Source: Thamnaconus septentrionalis
Taxonomy: Eukaryota > Chordata > Actinopteri > Tetraodontiformes > Monacanthidae
Length of the DNA stretch: 64,000 bases
Assembly: GCA_009823395.1 (NCBI GenBank)
Contig: CM020501.1
Location: 25,738,361-25,802,360, forward strand
Direction of reading: 5' to 3'
The first letter of the stretch is position 1. The number at the start of each line of letters is the position of its first letter. The notes below the pieces were generated by a model. It had not been told where the DNA came from and did not search any database. It saw nothing but the letters and a program-made list of their open reading frames with translations. The position numbers were made by a program, and so were the translations under genes. Of this stretch, positions 48,408 to 61,790 are shown piece by piece.

Positions 48408-51400
48408 GTGGATTTGGATTTCAACCAGTTTCAGTGGGTGCCAGTAAACCAATCCTCCAAACATTCAGCCATGACAAGTCAGGAATCCTCTTCCGTGACA
48501 AAAACTGCCACATCGTCGGCAACTTCTTCATCCGTTGCTTACGAGGCAATAGACCTTTTTCCCCCACCGCCCTCAAACCTGCAGCAAGAGGTCGCGCCTC
48601 AGCCACTAGAGCCGTCCTCGAATCACAAGCAGACTGACTGCAAGGGCCAGCACTTTAAACACAAGAGTATGGCAGAGCTGAAGCGGCTCTACAAGCACAT
48701 CCACCCAGAGGTGCGCAAGAACCTCGAGGCGGACTTCTTGAGTCAGCTCACCGAGGAGGAGATGAAAAGCCTTGAAAGTAAGGAACTGAGCGAGGTTCAG
48801 CAGGCTTGCTACATGTTCGAGAATGACGGCATCAGCCCGTGTTCAAGCCCCGACAGAGACTCCGTGGAGTGGGATGAGATCCTCAAAGGTGAGGTTCAGT
48901 CAGTGCGCTGGATGTTTGAAAACAAGCCACTGGATACGATCAAAGATGAAACTCCAGATGAGGACGAGGGGAAAGGAATTGCCCAGCAGGAAATCATTGC
49001 TGGCAAAGATGTCAAATACACAGCCTGGATGTTTGAGACTCAGCCCATGGATGCTCTCGGGACTGAGACTCTAGATTCAGCGGAGCAGTCGCAGAAATCA
49101 TCCGATCTGGCACGGGGGGATGTCCGCACCGCGACCTGGCTCTTTGAGACGCAGCCGCTCGATTATCTGAATAAAATATATCAAGAGGACGAGCAGGAGA
49201 CAGAGGTTGTGGCCAGTAGAGACATCTCTGGCGGTGATGTGAAAACAGCCAGGTACCTCTTTGAGACACAGCATCTGGATGCGCTGGGCAAAACCGAAAC
49301 CATAGAGGAGAGCCACTTTCTGAATCTAAAGTCAGAGTTGGAAGAGATCAAAGGGGACGTGAAGACAACCACACGCATGTTTGAGACCCAGCCGATGTGC
49401 GTCATCAGAGGCGATTCGGGAGAGATGCTGGAAATCACCACCATTCGCAGAGAGGAGACGGAGAAAGGAGACGTCAAGACGTCACGCTGGATGTTTGAAA
49501 CACAGCCTCTTGATATTATAAACAAAGACCCCACTGAGGTGAAGCTTATATGTGGCATCTCAATGGAGGACAACATAGAATGTGGTGTGAACAGAGGTAG
49601 GTGGCTTTTTGAGACAAAGACTCTTGACAGCATTAAGGACGAGGAATGGGAAAGTTGCAAGAGGCAGAAAGAAGAAATAATTGGTGCAGATGTTCGAAAG
49701 CACTGTCTGGTATTTGAGACTCAGCCTATGGATACGCTGAAAGACAACGCTAATGCCAGGCCTGCAGTCTCAGAGGAAATTATGGGAGGTGACGTTCTGT
49801 CGGCAAAACATTTATTTGAAACGGTGCCCATGGAAAACCTGAAGGAGCTGCTCGAGGTGGGGAAGCTAAAGAAAATGGTTGCATCTGAAGAAGAAAAGGG
49901 CGACGTGAGGCATCAAAAGTGGGTATTTGAAAGCCAGCCGCTGGAGAACATAAGAGAGGAGAAGAAGGAAATTGTCAGAACGGTAAATGTTGAAGCGCTC
50001 GATAAAGGAGATGTGACAAACTACAAAGAAAGGTTTGAAAGCATGGATTTGAGTAAGTGTGAGGGAGCACAGAGGATTCAGGTTGAAGGCGTCACCAGCG
50101 GGTCTGTCAAGTCCAACAGAGTTCTCTTTGAATCCACTCCTATGTACGCTATGCAAGACAGCTCTGGCCACTACCATGAACTGAAAACAGTGAGGCGCGA
50201 GGAGATTGTGAAGGGAGACGTGCGCAGCTGCAGATGGATGTTTGAAACGCGCCCCATCGACGAGTTTGAGGAAAGCATTAATAAGTTTCAGATCATAAAA
50301 GGCATATCCAAACAAGAAATTGAATCAGGGGATGTCAAAACAGCAAAGTGGCTGTTTGAGACTCAGCAGCTCGATGCCATTAAGCACTTTAATAACTCTG
50401 AGGAAGAAGAGCACAAAAGTGAGAAAGGCACTGAAATTGAAAAAGGCGACGTGAAGACTTGCAAATGGCTTTTTGAGACTCAGCCGATGGACGTTCTGTA
50501 TGAAAAGGGCGAACAGAGCGAGGTTGATGTCAGAGACGTGCAAAAAGGTGATGTCAAAACCTGCACATGGCTTTTTGAAACGCAAACACTCGACAACATA
50601 CGCGATCACAGTGAGTCTGAGACCGAGACCATTTTGAAAACCTGCACAGTCAACCAAGAGGACGTCCAAGGAAAAGACGTGCGACTCGCACGTTTTCTCT
50701 TTGAAACGGAGAACCTGGAAAACATCACTGGTGAAGACAGCGGCTCTTTTAGGAGAGTCACCGAGATCAACATTCAGTCTGGCGACGTTTCCCGGATGAA
50801 ATACATCTTTGAAAATCGCTCGTCTGATATTATGAGCTCCACCTCGGAAGAAACCATGCAGAGACTGAAGACGCAGCAGGCCGAGGACATACAGAGGGGA
50901 AATGTGGTCAACTGCACGTGGATGTTCGAGAATCAGCCCATCGATTGCATTCGCGAAGAGGCGAGGGAGATTTGCACTGTGACGGATATTAAGGGAGGCG
51001 ACGTTGACAAAGGGCGCTTTACTTTTGAGACGTACTGTCTTGATCAAATCAAGGACAAGTCAAGTGAGACCGACATCTCTCAACTCTCCAGCATCTTCAG
51101 AGATGAGCAGGAGAAGGGGGACGTCAAAAATTACACCATGATGTTCGAAAGCCAGCCACTCTACGCCATCTGTGACAAAGAGGGCCATTATCATGAAGTC
51201 ACAACAGTTACAAAGGAGGAAATCATGAGGGGGGATGTGGTGGGGGCAAGATGGCTGTTTGAAACAAAGCCACTGGATGCAATCAGAGATTCTGAGGAGG
51301 TTTACGTCATTAAAGCTGTCACAGAGGAAGGAATCAACAAGGGGGATGTTAGCTCGGCAAGGTGGAGATTTGAAACACAACCCCTGGACGAAATAGCAAG

Positions 51401-54400
51401 TGACATGAAAGTTAGGTCAAAGACAGTTGCAGACATCCAAGGCGGTGATGTAAAGACAAACAAGCAGCGATTTGAGGCCGACGATATGTCTCAGAGGTTC
51501 ATCAGAACTGTGAGTGTAAGCGAAATCCAAAAAGGAGACGTCAGATCTGCCACGTGGATGTTTGAGACGCGCGCCATTGATGAGATTCACAGCGAAGGCG
51601 TTGAGTATGATGGCATGGAGACGGTGACTAAAGAGGAGGTAATGAAAGGCGATGTCAAACAGTCTGTGTGGCTCTTTGAGAAGCAGCCCCTTGACAGAAT
51701 CAAAGACACTGACGGCTCAGAGCTTGTTGTCACCAAGGAAGAAATCCCACAGGCTGATGTAAAGACGACTACTTGGCTATTCGAAAGCACTCCGTTCCAT
51801 GATTTCAACGAGAACAAAGCGGAGAAGAGAGAAATCATAGGTAAAAGTGTCAAAGAGACTCTGGAAGAGCTTTACTCTCAGAAAATGGTGGATTCACAAG
51901 GCATCCTAATTGAGGCAGACGAGATTGGGGATGTGCGCATGGCAAAGTATAAACTCCTGAGCCAGGAGGCTCCGCAAATCCAAAAAGAGGAGATTATTAG
52001 AGGGGACCTGAGCAACATAATGATGAACCTGCTGAACCGCAGGGAGATCACAGAGAGGGGGATAACTATTGATGAGGAGGAGCGGGGGAACATCAACACC
52101 ACCGTGAGGCAGTTACTCAATCAGGAAAGGGGAATCAATGTTGAGAAAGAGGAAATAATTTGCGGTGACATTCAAGAGGCCATGAACAGTCTGCTGAAGA
52201 GCGAGGGCTCTTCCAAGCGAGGCATTCTGATTCAGGAGGATGAAAAAGGCGACGTGAGAATGACCATATACTCCCTCTTGAATAAGGGGGAAAGTGCAAG
52301 CATGGAGAAGGAGGACATAATATACGGCAATGTAAGCAAAACCCTGCACCGCCTTCTGTCAAACTCAGGAGAGGAGGGTTCGAAAAAAATAAGAGTGGGA
52401 GACACAGAAAGGGGTAATGTCAGCTTCTACTCTACATGCATTGAGTCTGGGGCTTTGGATTATTTGAAGCAGCTGCAGAGTCCGGACGAAGTCCAAGAAA
52501 AGGTGGAAAAGGAGTACATAATTGGTGGTGACATTGAAGAGACTAAAATTTTACTCAGAAAGAATCAGCAGCAGATAGGTCGCACCATTGCTGAGGACGA
52601 TATTGTTCCAGGCGATGTGAACAACTCTGTAAAAGTCTTTATGACAGAACCTAATGTTACCTACAGAAACCTGGAGAAACAGAATATTGTTAAAGGTGAC
52701 CTTTGCGCAGCCCTGGATTCACTGACCCAAGCCATTAATCAGCAGGTGGTAATAGAGAAAGAGGAGGTGGTCAAGGGAGACATTTCCACTACTTTGAAGT
52801 CTCTGGAGGAGTCTCAGTGTCAAGCAAAAGAAATGGAAAAGCCTGAAATTGTCAGGGGAGACATCAGAGGTGCTCTCGAGTCGCTGGAGAAATCTATAAG
52901 CACCAATATGGAAGTGACTGTCGAAGATTTAGTGCCAGGTGATATCAAAGGGACGCTGATGTCCCTGGAGGAGGCGACGAGGACTGTGAAAGTGGTCGAA
53001 AAAGAGGAGATAGTCAAGGGAGACATCCAAACCGCCATGCAAAGTTTACACGAGGCGTCGAGCGAGAAGAAGCTTTACCAGCATCAAGTGAGCGAGCAAG
53101 GGGACATTAAAGCCACCATCCAGCTCTTGCTCGAGCCCACGACTTCTCCACAGATGCAGCGCCGGGGAAGCATGGAAGGGGACGTGAAGACATCCATAAA
53201 ATCCCTCTATGAAGGGCAGGAGATGACACAGGTAGAAAAGGAGGAGGTAGTCAAAGGGGACGTTCAAGGGGCCATAAAGTGCCTGATGCAAAGAAAACAG
53301 TACTCGAATACGAAACGCATGTATCCCCACAAGAAAGCAAAAGTGCCCGTGAAAAATCCATTAACTGTAAAGCAAGTGGGGCATGAATGCGTACATGAAG
53401 CAAAGAGTGAGAGTGTTGCAGGCAATCCGGCCCCTGCTGTGAAAAACCTTTCTCAGAGCAGTGAGTCACAGGAGCACACGCAGAGGCACAGCGAAAGCAA
53501 ATCGGTGAAAACAAAGGTAATAGCCCAGGAGGATCACTCCTTTGCTGTAGCCAAAACACACAGCACATCTGGGGCCTTGCAACAGAGAAGCATGAAAGAG
53601 GAGAAGCAGAAAACCCAGGCCACTAAACCTATTACGGTAAAGAATACGCAAATGACTAATAATGATCAAGCGGAGGCCAGAACGGCTGACGTGAATGCCG
53701 CGAAAGAGTTGCAGAGGACATCACAGGCCAAGGTTTCGCACAGGCAGACGTGCGAGACGAAGACAATTAAACAAGTGCAGACCATGGTGACCGAGAAAGC
53801 CGCCACGCACAACGTGTCCGTGACGGAGCAGAGATCGGCGTCTCAAAAGCAGACGGAGAACAAAGCCCTAGCGCACAAGCAGAGCTTCAGGAACATGAAG
53901 AGCGACTACCGCAACCTTGACATCAAAGGGAAAGGCACGGCTAAAAAGGCAAAGCCAGAGATATACTTCCCTCCCCCTCCGTCCTCACCGCCTCCGCCCT
54001 CAGAGTCTGAGCTCTCACTGCCGCCGCCGCCCTCTCCGGTGCTGGAGAGCCCGACGTGTAACCGGGCCATCATGGGGCAGGACAGTGACCTTCCTCCCCC
54101 CCCGCCACCACCGCCTCCTCCCGTGGAATGCATGAAGTCCGAGGCGGATTTCTTCCCCCCTCCTCCGCCGCCTCCGCAACCACCCTCTGCCGGAGGCCAA
54201 GACTTTCTCCCGCCGCCACCCTCTCAACAAGAGCTTAATGCAATGCCACAGCCCCCCACCACCAAGCTGGTGAAACCTGTCGGCAGGCCTTTGTTTAAAG
54301 TGCCCAAGCAACCAGAAATGCCGAAGCAGCCCGTACAAGTTAAGCCAAAGTGGCAGAAAAAGCTGCCCGCTCCTTCTCCCCCTCCTCCTCCACCGCCACC

Positions 54401-55210
54401 TCCCCCTTCCCAGCCTGTACTCGATCACGTAATGGCCTTTACAGAAGAGGCTAAAATTGAGGAAGCAAAACAGGAAGTGGTGCAGCAGATTAAAAAAAGC
54501 AAGCACGTTCAGTCTGAAACAACAACAACAAAAGCATCAAACATCCCAACGGTGAAAGCGACACTGAAGGAGAGCCCGCAACCCCTGAGGAAAGCATTTG
54601 TCCCTCCGATTAAGTTGCCTCCACCCACTCAGCCTTCACCGGAGCCAAAGTCCAGGACTTACGCTCGCAAATTCAAAACACCTCTCATGCTCGCGGAGGA
54701 GCGCTACCGCCAACAAAAACTAGATAAAGAGAGCGCGGAGAGGAGTAATGTCACCACTCCCACCTCGCCACCAATTAGTGCACTGTCCTCTGCTGCCGGC
54801 GCTCAGCTGTGTGCCGAAGGGAGCGCTAGTAGAGAAGAGACTACTGAGGTGATAAAGGAAAGGACTGAAGAAACGCAGTCTGTTCTAAAAGAGGGAGCCT
54901 CAGTGCAGGAATCACCTGCCAAGAAAGCCCCCTCCCAGATACCCACCAGCAAGCCCTTAATCTCAGCGGTAAATAAGAAATCAATCTCTGGATCCTCAAA
55001 TGTGTCCTTCGACAAAAAGCATATTGCCACTGCGCACTCCTCTGAAAAAGTGCTCGCCTCAAGCAACGTTAAAAAGGGTCAAAGTACCCCAGCAGCTCAG
55101 AATATTTCTGTTTCTCCCCCCCATCACGAGGCGACAAATATTGCCATGCAGTCGAGCTCAACAGTGGCGACTTCTTTAGTCACGGAGAGCAGCAGCAGCA
55201 GCAGCAGCAG
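48408..55210 (+). CDS. xirp2: xirp2 giant exon, first frame: Xin repeats and proline-rich region
   Basis: The exon starts after CAAACCGTAG and is open for about 2,270 codons. In order (long-isoform residue numbers): an FPPPP motif near 244; the conserved MAELKRLYKHIHPEVRKNLE segment near 280; 28 Xin repeats of the GDVKTxxWLFETQPLD type from about 322 to 1320, which in this family bind and cross-link F-actin; about 17 degenerate repeats to about 1820; a Lys/Gln/Ser-rich region; a proline-rich block (2047-2200) with YFPPPPS and FFPPPPP motifs of the Ena/VASP EVH1-ligand type. The repeat number matches what I recall for human XIRP2 (28). The frame ends in an AGC run at 55188-55210, after which the conserved reading moves to the -1 frame. 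Reading on in this frame stops at 55304. Confidence 0.95.
48792..51800 (+). repeat. Xin actin-binding repeat array (28 units)
   Basis: The encoded 16-residue motif is G-D-V-x-x-x-x-W-[LM]-F-E-T-Q-P-[LM]-D. I counted 28 units by eye. The first (EVQQACYMFENDGI) and several later ones (for example GDVTNYKERFESMDLS and GDVKTNKQRFEADDMS) are divergent. Linkers between units vary from about 15 to 35 residues and usually contain E-E-I-x-x-G before the next GDV. Xin repeats are an established F-actin-binding unit. The unit carries a fixed aromatic-hydrophobic-Phe-Glu core. Confidence 0.93.
51925..53290 (+). repeat. second array of degenerate Xin-like repeats (about 17 units)
   Basis: After the last canonical Xin repeat the G-D-[VIL] step goes on with the same E-K-E-E-[IV]-x-x-G-D lead-in, but the W-L-F-E-T core is replaced by helical S-L-L/S-L-E type sequence. 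Examples are GDVRMAKYKLLSQEA, GDIQEAMNSLLKSEG, GDISTTLKSLEESQ, GDIQTAMQSLHEASS and GDVKTSIKSLYEGQ. I count about 17 units over about 455 codons. They look derived from Xin repeats by loss of the aromatic actin-contact core. Whether they bind actin is not shown here. Confidence 0.8.
53960..54420 (+). repeat. proline-rich, Ena/VASP-ligand-like region of Xirp2
   Basis: This in-frame segment encodes successive proline runs separated by acidic or serine spacers. It includes YFPPPPS at 53964, FFPPPPPPP at 54150 and a ten-proline run near 54098. FPPPP is the core of EVH1-domain ligands, and Xin family proteins are known to bind Mena/VASP through such sequence. The DNA is GC-rich with many CCT/CCG repeats, so length variation between individuals is likely. 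Confidence 0.8.
55188..55210 (+). repeat. (AGC)n run where the Xirp2 reading frame changes
   Basis: Seven AGC units plus AG follow GTCACGGAG. In the upstream frame they read as a serine run and then lose recognisable sequence (LLRNPAASLLQ, stop at 55304). In the -1 frame the sequence after the run is FIKKSSSKSITTSQSV, with Ser/Lys/Thr composition like the flanks, and it is open to 57655. A one-base loss (or two-base gain) in the run explains both observations. Confidence 0.85.
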
Positions 55211-57655
55211 TTTATTAAGAAATCCAGCAGCAAGTCTATTACAACCTCACAGAGTGTCGTCCAGGAAAATGCAAATCTTCAAAGCCGTGCTGCGGTCACA
55301 TTGAAAGCTGAAGATATGAAGAATGTTAATGCTCCTCTCACACAGGAAGGAAAAATGAGTTCCTCTCAGCCCACTAAAATTCCGAAAGTAACTCCAAGTT
55401 TCAAGGTCAAAACGTTTAAGATGCCCACGGAAAAGAAAGAGGATAAATGTGGCAGTTTGGCCCAGAAGGAATCAGTGAAAAGTGAGGTGCAGCAGGAGCG
55501 GGAGAAATGTAATGTTTCGCAGGAGGTCGAAGCAAAAGTGAATCTTGAGAGCAAGCAGCAGGTGACAACAAGAACTGAGCTGAAAACAGAGAGCTCGCTA
55601 AAGGAGAGGAAAAGCCAGATGACCCTCCCTATCCAGGAGGCCGAGGCGGAGGTGCACATGAAAAGAGTGAAGCAGCTGCAAAAGAAGGAGAAAGAGTTAA
55701 AGCTGTCGCCATCGGTTACTTGTTTAATACCGAAGGTGGCTAAGATCGCAAACGAAACCGCTCATCAAGGCCAGGGCCTTGTCTCCGTCTCCCGCAGCCA
55801 GCAGAGCGTGAAGACAGAGCACATCCAGAGACGGGAGGAGGTGGTTGTGACAGAGAGCGTAGTGCAGCAAAGCCGTAAGAGCAGCGAGGCCGTTCAGGTG
55901 CAAACGCAGCAAGTGAAAGGCACAGAGACAAATAAAACGCAAATGAAGGCCAAATGTGAGCTACAGGATGAGGGTATTAAAGGAAAAGGGAAGAGTGCCT
56001 GCAAGGACCGGGTTCGCCTGGAAGAAACTTCAGATGCGCAGAAATGCAGTGTTATGCAGAAGCTGCTCTCTCAGATAAGCGATCTGGAAAGCACCCCGAG
56101 CAAAATAGACCCTGGCACCGTCGGGATCATAATCGGCGAATTTCCTGACTGGTTGATGGGCTCAGACGAGAAAAGGAATTTAGAAACGATCGCGAAACAG
56201 CAAGGCAAGAAAAAGTTAAAAGAGATGATGGTCTATGTGAAGAACATGCTCCAGGCGAAGCTCGCATTCTTGGGTGAGAGCTTGTCGGCCGCGGACAATC
56301 GGGAGAAAGTAGAGGAGGCGGCGGAGGCAAAAGAGGCGCCACCGCCAACCCCTCCGAAACCTCACCGCAACGCTCCAGGTGGAGAGACTACAAAGATCTC
56401 GAAGATAAGCATCGGCTCATCCAAAGCTGAAAAGAAGGTGGTGGTGGAGAAAAGATCTCTCCAGGGAAGGAAATCCCAGCATGACACGGTCGATCAGAGA
56501 GTTTCCTCCCCCCTAATGAGCATCCGCACACCGTCACCCACTTTTATCAGCATCGAGTCGAGGAAGATTGACTTGCCTCACAGAGTGACTCCCTCGCCCC
56601 CACCTTACAAATCCGTTGGGACACCTCCGCCTCCCCCTCGCAAGTCCTACACGCCCACGCCCGCCTACAGCAGGGCCACACCGTCTCCCACCATGAGCCG
56701 CTCGGAGAAGCTGCTGAAACTGAGAGACGGCACCTCCAAGCTTCCCTGCGCAGCCACTCCGCCACCCCCACCGCCCGCGGCCGAGCACTTTGCGCCCGAC
56801 GGGGAGCAACAGTCTCAGTTCGGCGGCAGGGACACTCCCACGGGGAGAAGTGAGTCGGAAACGACAGATGCCATGGAATCGGCGGACTCCATGATGACAG
56901 TGCAGGACAAGAAGTCATTCTTTGAGGAGGCGCAGAGGGCCGAGGTGAGCAGGGTGTACGTCCGCAAGGATCCCATCGACATACCCGAACGCCTGGAGCC
57001 CGATGTCGAGGAAGAGGCCGTGACGTTTGACATCCTGAAAGATGACCTTCCGAAGGTCGACCTGTCCAAACTGGTGAACCGGTTTGAGTCGCCACAGCCC
57101 AAAGTCTACGCCAGGAAGGAGCCCATTGTAATCGCGGAGAGGCTGGGGAGCGACACGGAGGACCCGGAGGCCGAGCCGTGTGACGCCCCCAAATCGGAGG
57201 ACGCACCGTCGTTCAATGTCAAGGCCATAAAGGACGTGTTTGAGACGGGAGAGCACAGCTCCCAGGCAGCCCGGGAACTGAGGGAGCAGATTGAGAGGAG
57301 GGAGCCTGGGTCCGTGTACTCCCAGCAGCTGGGTCACTCCGAGACGACGACGGTCACTGAGCAATTCTGCAGCGTGGACGACCTCGGCAATGTGACGATT
57401 GAGGCGGACCCTACGTGCTCCCTGACCCGCGGCAGCCCGCCGTCCTACGCCGATGTGGTGAGGGGCAGCGTGGACACAGGAGTTGCCCCCGAGGCTTCCG
57501 CAGAGGACATGCTCCGGAGCTTCCAGCAGTCGTGGGCCGAGAGCCAGGGGGCTTTCCGGAACCTGGACTTCAGCGTCACAGAGCAGAGAACTTCACAGAT
57601 TGTGACGCGCCAGAGGGAGACAGTCGTGACGGGTAAACCAAGCCGTGCGGCATGA
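55211..57655 (+). CDS. xirp2: xirp2 giant exon, second frame: C-terminal region of the long isoform
   Basis: The exon continues in the -1 frame relative to the upstream part. Just after the AGC run it reads FIKKSSSKSITTSQSVVQEN and stays open to the TGA at 57653-57655, adding about 814 residues for a long isoform of roughly 3,275. That is close to the 3,374-3,549 I recall for human isoforms. Recognisable segments are TVGIIIGEFPDWLMGSDEKR near residue 2765, a Pro-rich APPPTPPKPHR stretch, paired VYVRKDPIDIPERLEPD / VYARKEPIVIAERLGSD motifs, and FNVKAIKDVFETGEHSS near 3140. There is no ATG at its start and no promoter, so it is not a separate gene. A weak donor G|GTAAAC at 57632/57633 would allow splicing onward, but a stop and a poly(A) signal follow in the same exon. 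Confidence 0.9.
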   Translation, partial: FIKKSSSKSITTSQSVVQENANLQSRAAVTLKAEDMKNVNAPLTQEGKMSSSQPTKIPKVTPSFKVKTFKMPTEKKEDKCGSLAQKESVKSEVQQEREKCNVSQEVEAKVNLESKQQVTTRTELKTESSLKERKSQMTLPIQEAEAEVHMKRVKQLQKKEKELKLSPSVTCLIPKVAKIANETAHQGQGLVSVSRSQQSVKTEHIQRREEVVVTESVVQQSRKSSEAVQVQTQQVKGTETNKTQMKAKCELQDEGIKGKGKSACKDRVRLEETSDAQKCSVMQKLLSQISDLESTPSKIDPGTVGIIIGEFPDWLMGSDEKRNLETIAKQQGKKKLKEMMVYVKNMLQAKLAFLGESLSAADNREKVEEAAEAKEAPPPTPPKPHRNAPGGETTKISKISIGSSKAEKKVVVEKRSLQGRKSQHDTVDQRVSSPLMSIRTPSPTFISIESRKIDLPHRVTPSPPPYKSVGTPPPPPRKSYTPTPAYSRATPSPTMSRSEKLLKLRDGTSKLPCAATPPPPPPAAEHFAPDGEQQSQFGGRDTPTGRSESETTDAMESADSMMTVQDKKSFFEEAQRAEVSRVYVRKDPIDIPERLEPDVEEEAVTFDILKDDLPKVDLSKLVNRFESPQPKVYARKEPIVIAERLGSDTEDPEAEPCDAPKSEDAPSFNVKAIKDVFETGEHSSQAARELREQIERREPGSVYSQQLGHSETTTVTEQFCSVDDLGNVTIEADPTCSLTRGSPPSYADVVRGSVDTGVAPEASAEDMLRSFQQSWAESQGAFRNLDFSVTEQRTSQIVTRQRETVVTGKPSRAA

Positions 57656-57716
57656 GGATGCGAAAGCAGGCGTGACGGTGTGTTTAACACGGCTTTGTGT
57701 ACTGTGTTCGCTGTGG

Positions 57717-57722
57717 AATAAA
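57717..57722 (+). promoter_or_regulatory. proximal poly(A) signal of the long xirp2 isoform
   Basis: AATAAA lies 62 bases after the giant-exon stop codon. It is followed within 30-70 bases by a GT-rich tract (TTGTTTGG, then GTTTGTTTGTTGTTTG) like a downstream cleavage element. This makes the giant exon a likely terminal exon. Confidence 0.75.
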
Positions 57723-60609
<2,887 letters not shown>

Positions 60610-61020
60610 ACTTCCTTCACATCGACCCCACAATATCTTGCTTTACCAAAGTCCATGGAGAGACAAACTGCTGCCGTTCCCATGTAGTGTTTTTGTACCG
60701 AGTAGCTGATTCACACTTTTATTGCTCTTTTATTCATTATTCTTATGCTGCATTGAATGCACCTGGCGTGCAGAGAGACGTGGATGTTTGTCCTTGTAAA
60801 TCACGGAGATACATATCTAACTGATTTAAACACGGCTTTTGTTTTCATATTCACCTCGCGGTATGTGCCTTTAATGACAGACTGTTTTCCTGTCTGTTTT
60901 TTCCCCTACGACTGAATGGCTGCCAGCTTCCTTTTGTGACTAACAAAAGAGGCTTCTTTTTTCGTCCCCCCCCCCCCCCCTTATGTTTTCTGTTTGAAAT
61001 AAAGCATGAATTTCACCTTG
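60610..61020 (+). other. 3' UTR of the LIM isoform with distal poly(A) signal
   Basis: This untranslated tail follows the exon 9 stop. AATAAA lies at 60998-61003, directly after a 16-17 base C run and a short T-rich stretch, with a GT-containing tract (CTTGTGCGGGG) after it. No other reading frame of note is seen. Confidence 0.75.
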
Positions 61021-61716
61021 TGCGGGGTTCTTTTCTTTTTTTTTTCATCAGAGACTCAGTAATGGCAGCACTTCAGCTGCTGCTGAGTATTTTAAACCAG
61101 GTTCTCACCCAGGTAGCAATGACCACCTGATTTTTCTTTGAGGAGAGCCAAATTGATTTTGTACTGGCTTCGCATTGGCTGTTGTGGGGCCAGCGGATTT
61201 TTATCTGGGTTTTTCCCAAGTTAACCTTGAAAATAACAACATACTGTAATATTGTTTTTTCTCTCTTCAGAACATGTAATTGACTCTTTATTTAAACAAC
61301 GCTGATCAAAGTGACAAAGTCTCTTCTTTTGATCCATTCCTACGTCAAAGCCAGTGCGTCATGCTATTTTTATTGTGTTGTAATACATCACAAAATTAAT
61401 TACACCAGCGAAGGAGGAAAAAAACTGTACAGCGGTGTCAGAAGAAGTGATGGGTTGCGCTCACACATTGTGCTGATGACGTAATTTAAGTCGAGGAGTC
61501 ACTGTTGCTGGTTGAGCGCTTCAGGATCCCTCACTAAAATGCTGATTGGCAACTTTTTAATTGGGCCAATTTTGTATTCAACAGTCCCCTCACAACAGCT
61601 CCATTAATACTCTAATCTAGTTGTAATTTTATAATTTTTCACTTGCTTTACCCTGCTGACAAGCACAGGGTAAACAAATGGGTCAGAAAAGGGGAAAAAT
61701 CAAAGTAATGCCAAAA

Positions 61717-61790
<74 letters not shown>

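Noticed and set aside
50325..51047. 240-codon minus-strand frame (and similar ones at 49181-49660, 49866-50315, 53046-53568)
   Set aside because: They lie wholly within the Xin repeat exon. Their length comes from the biased, repetitive codon use of the sense strand, and their peptides match no family.
55301..57655. A separate gene starting at a TTG near 55301
   Set aside because: The frame is open upstream of 55301 back to the AGC run, the peptide is the Xirp2 C terminus, and there is no promoter or ATG start. It is the second part of one exon.
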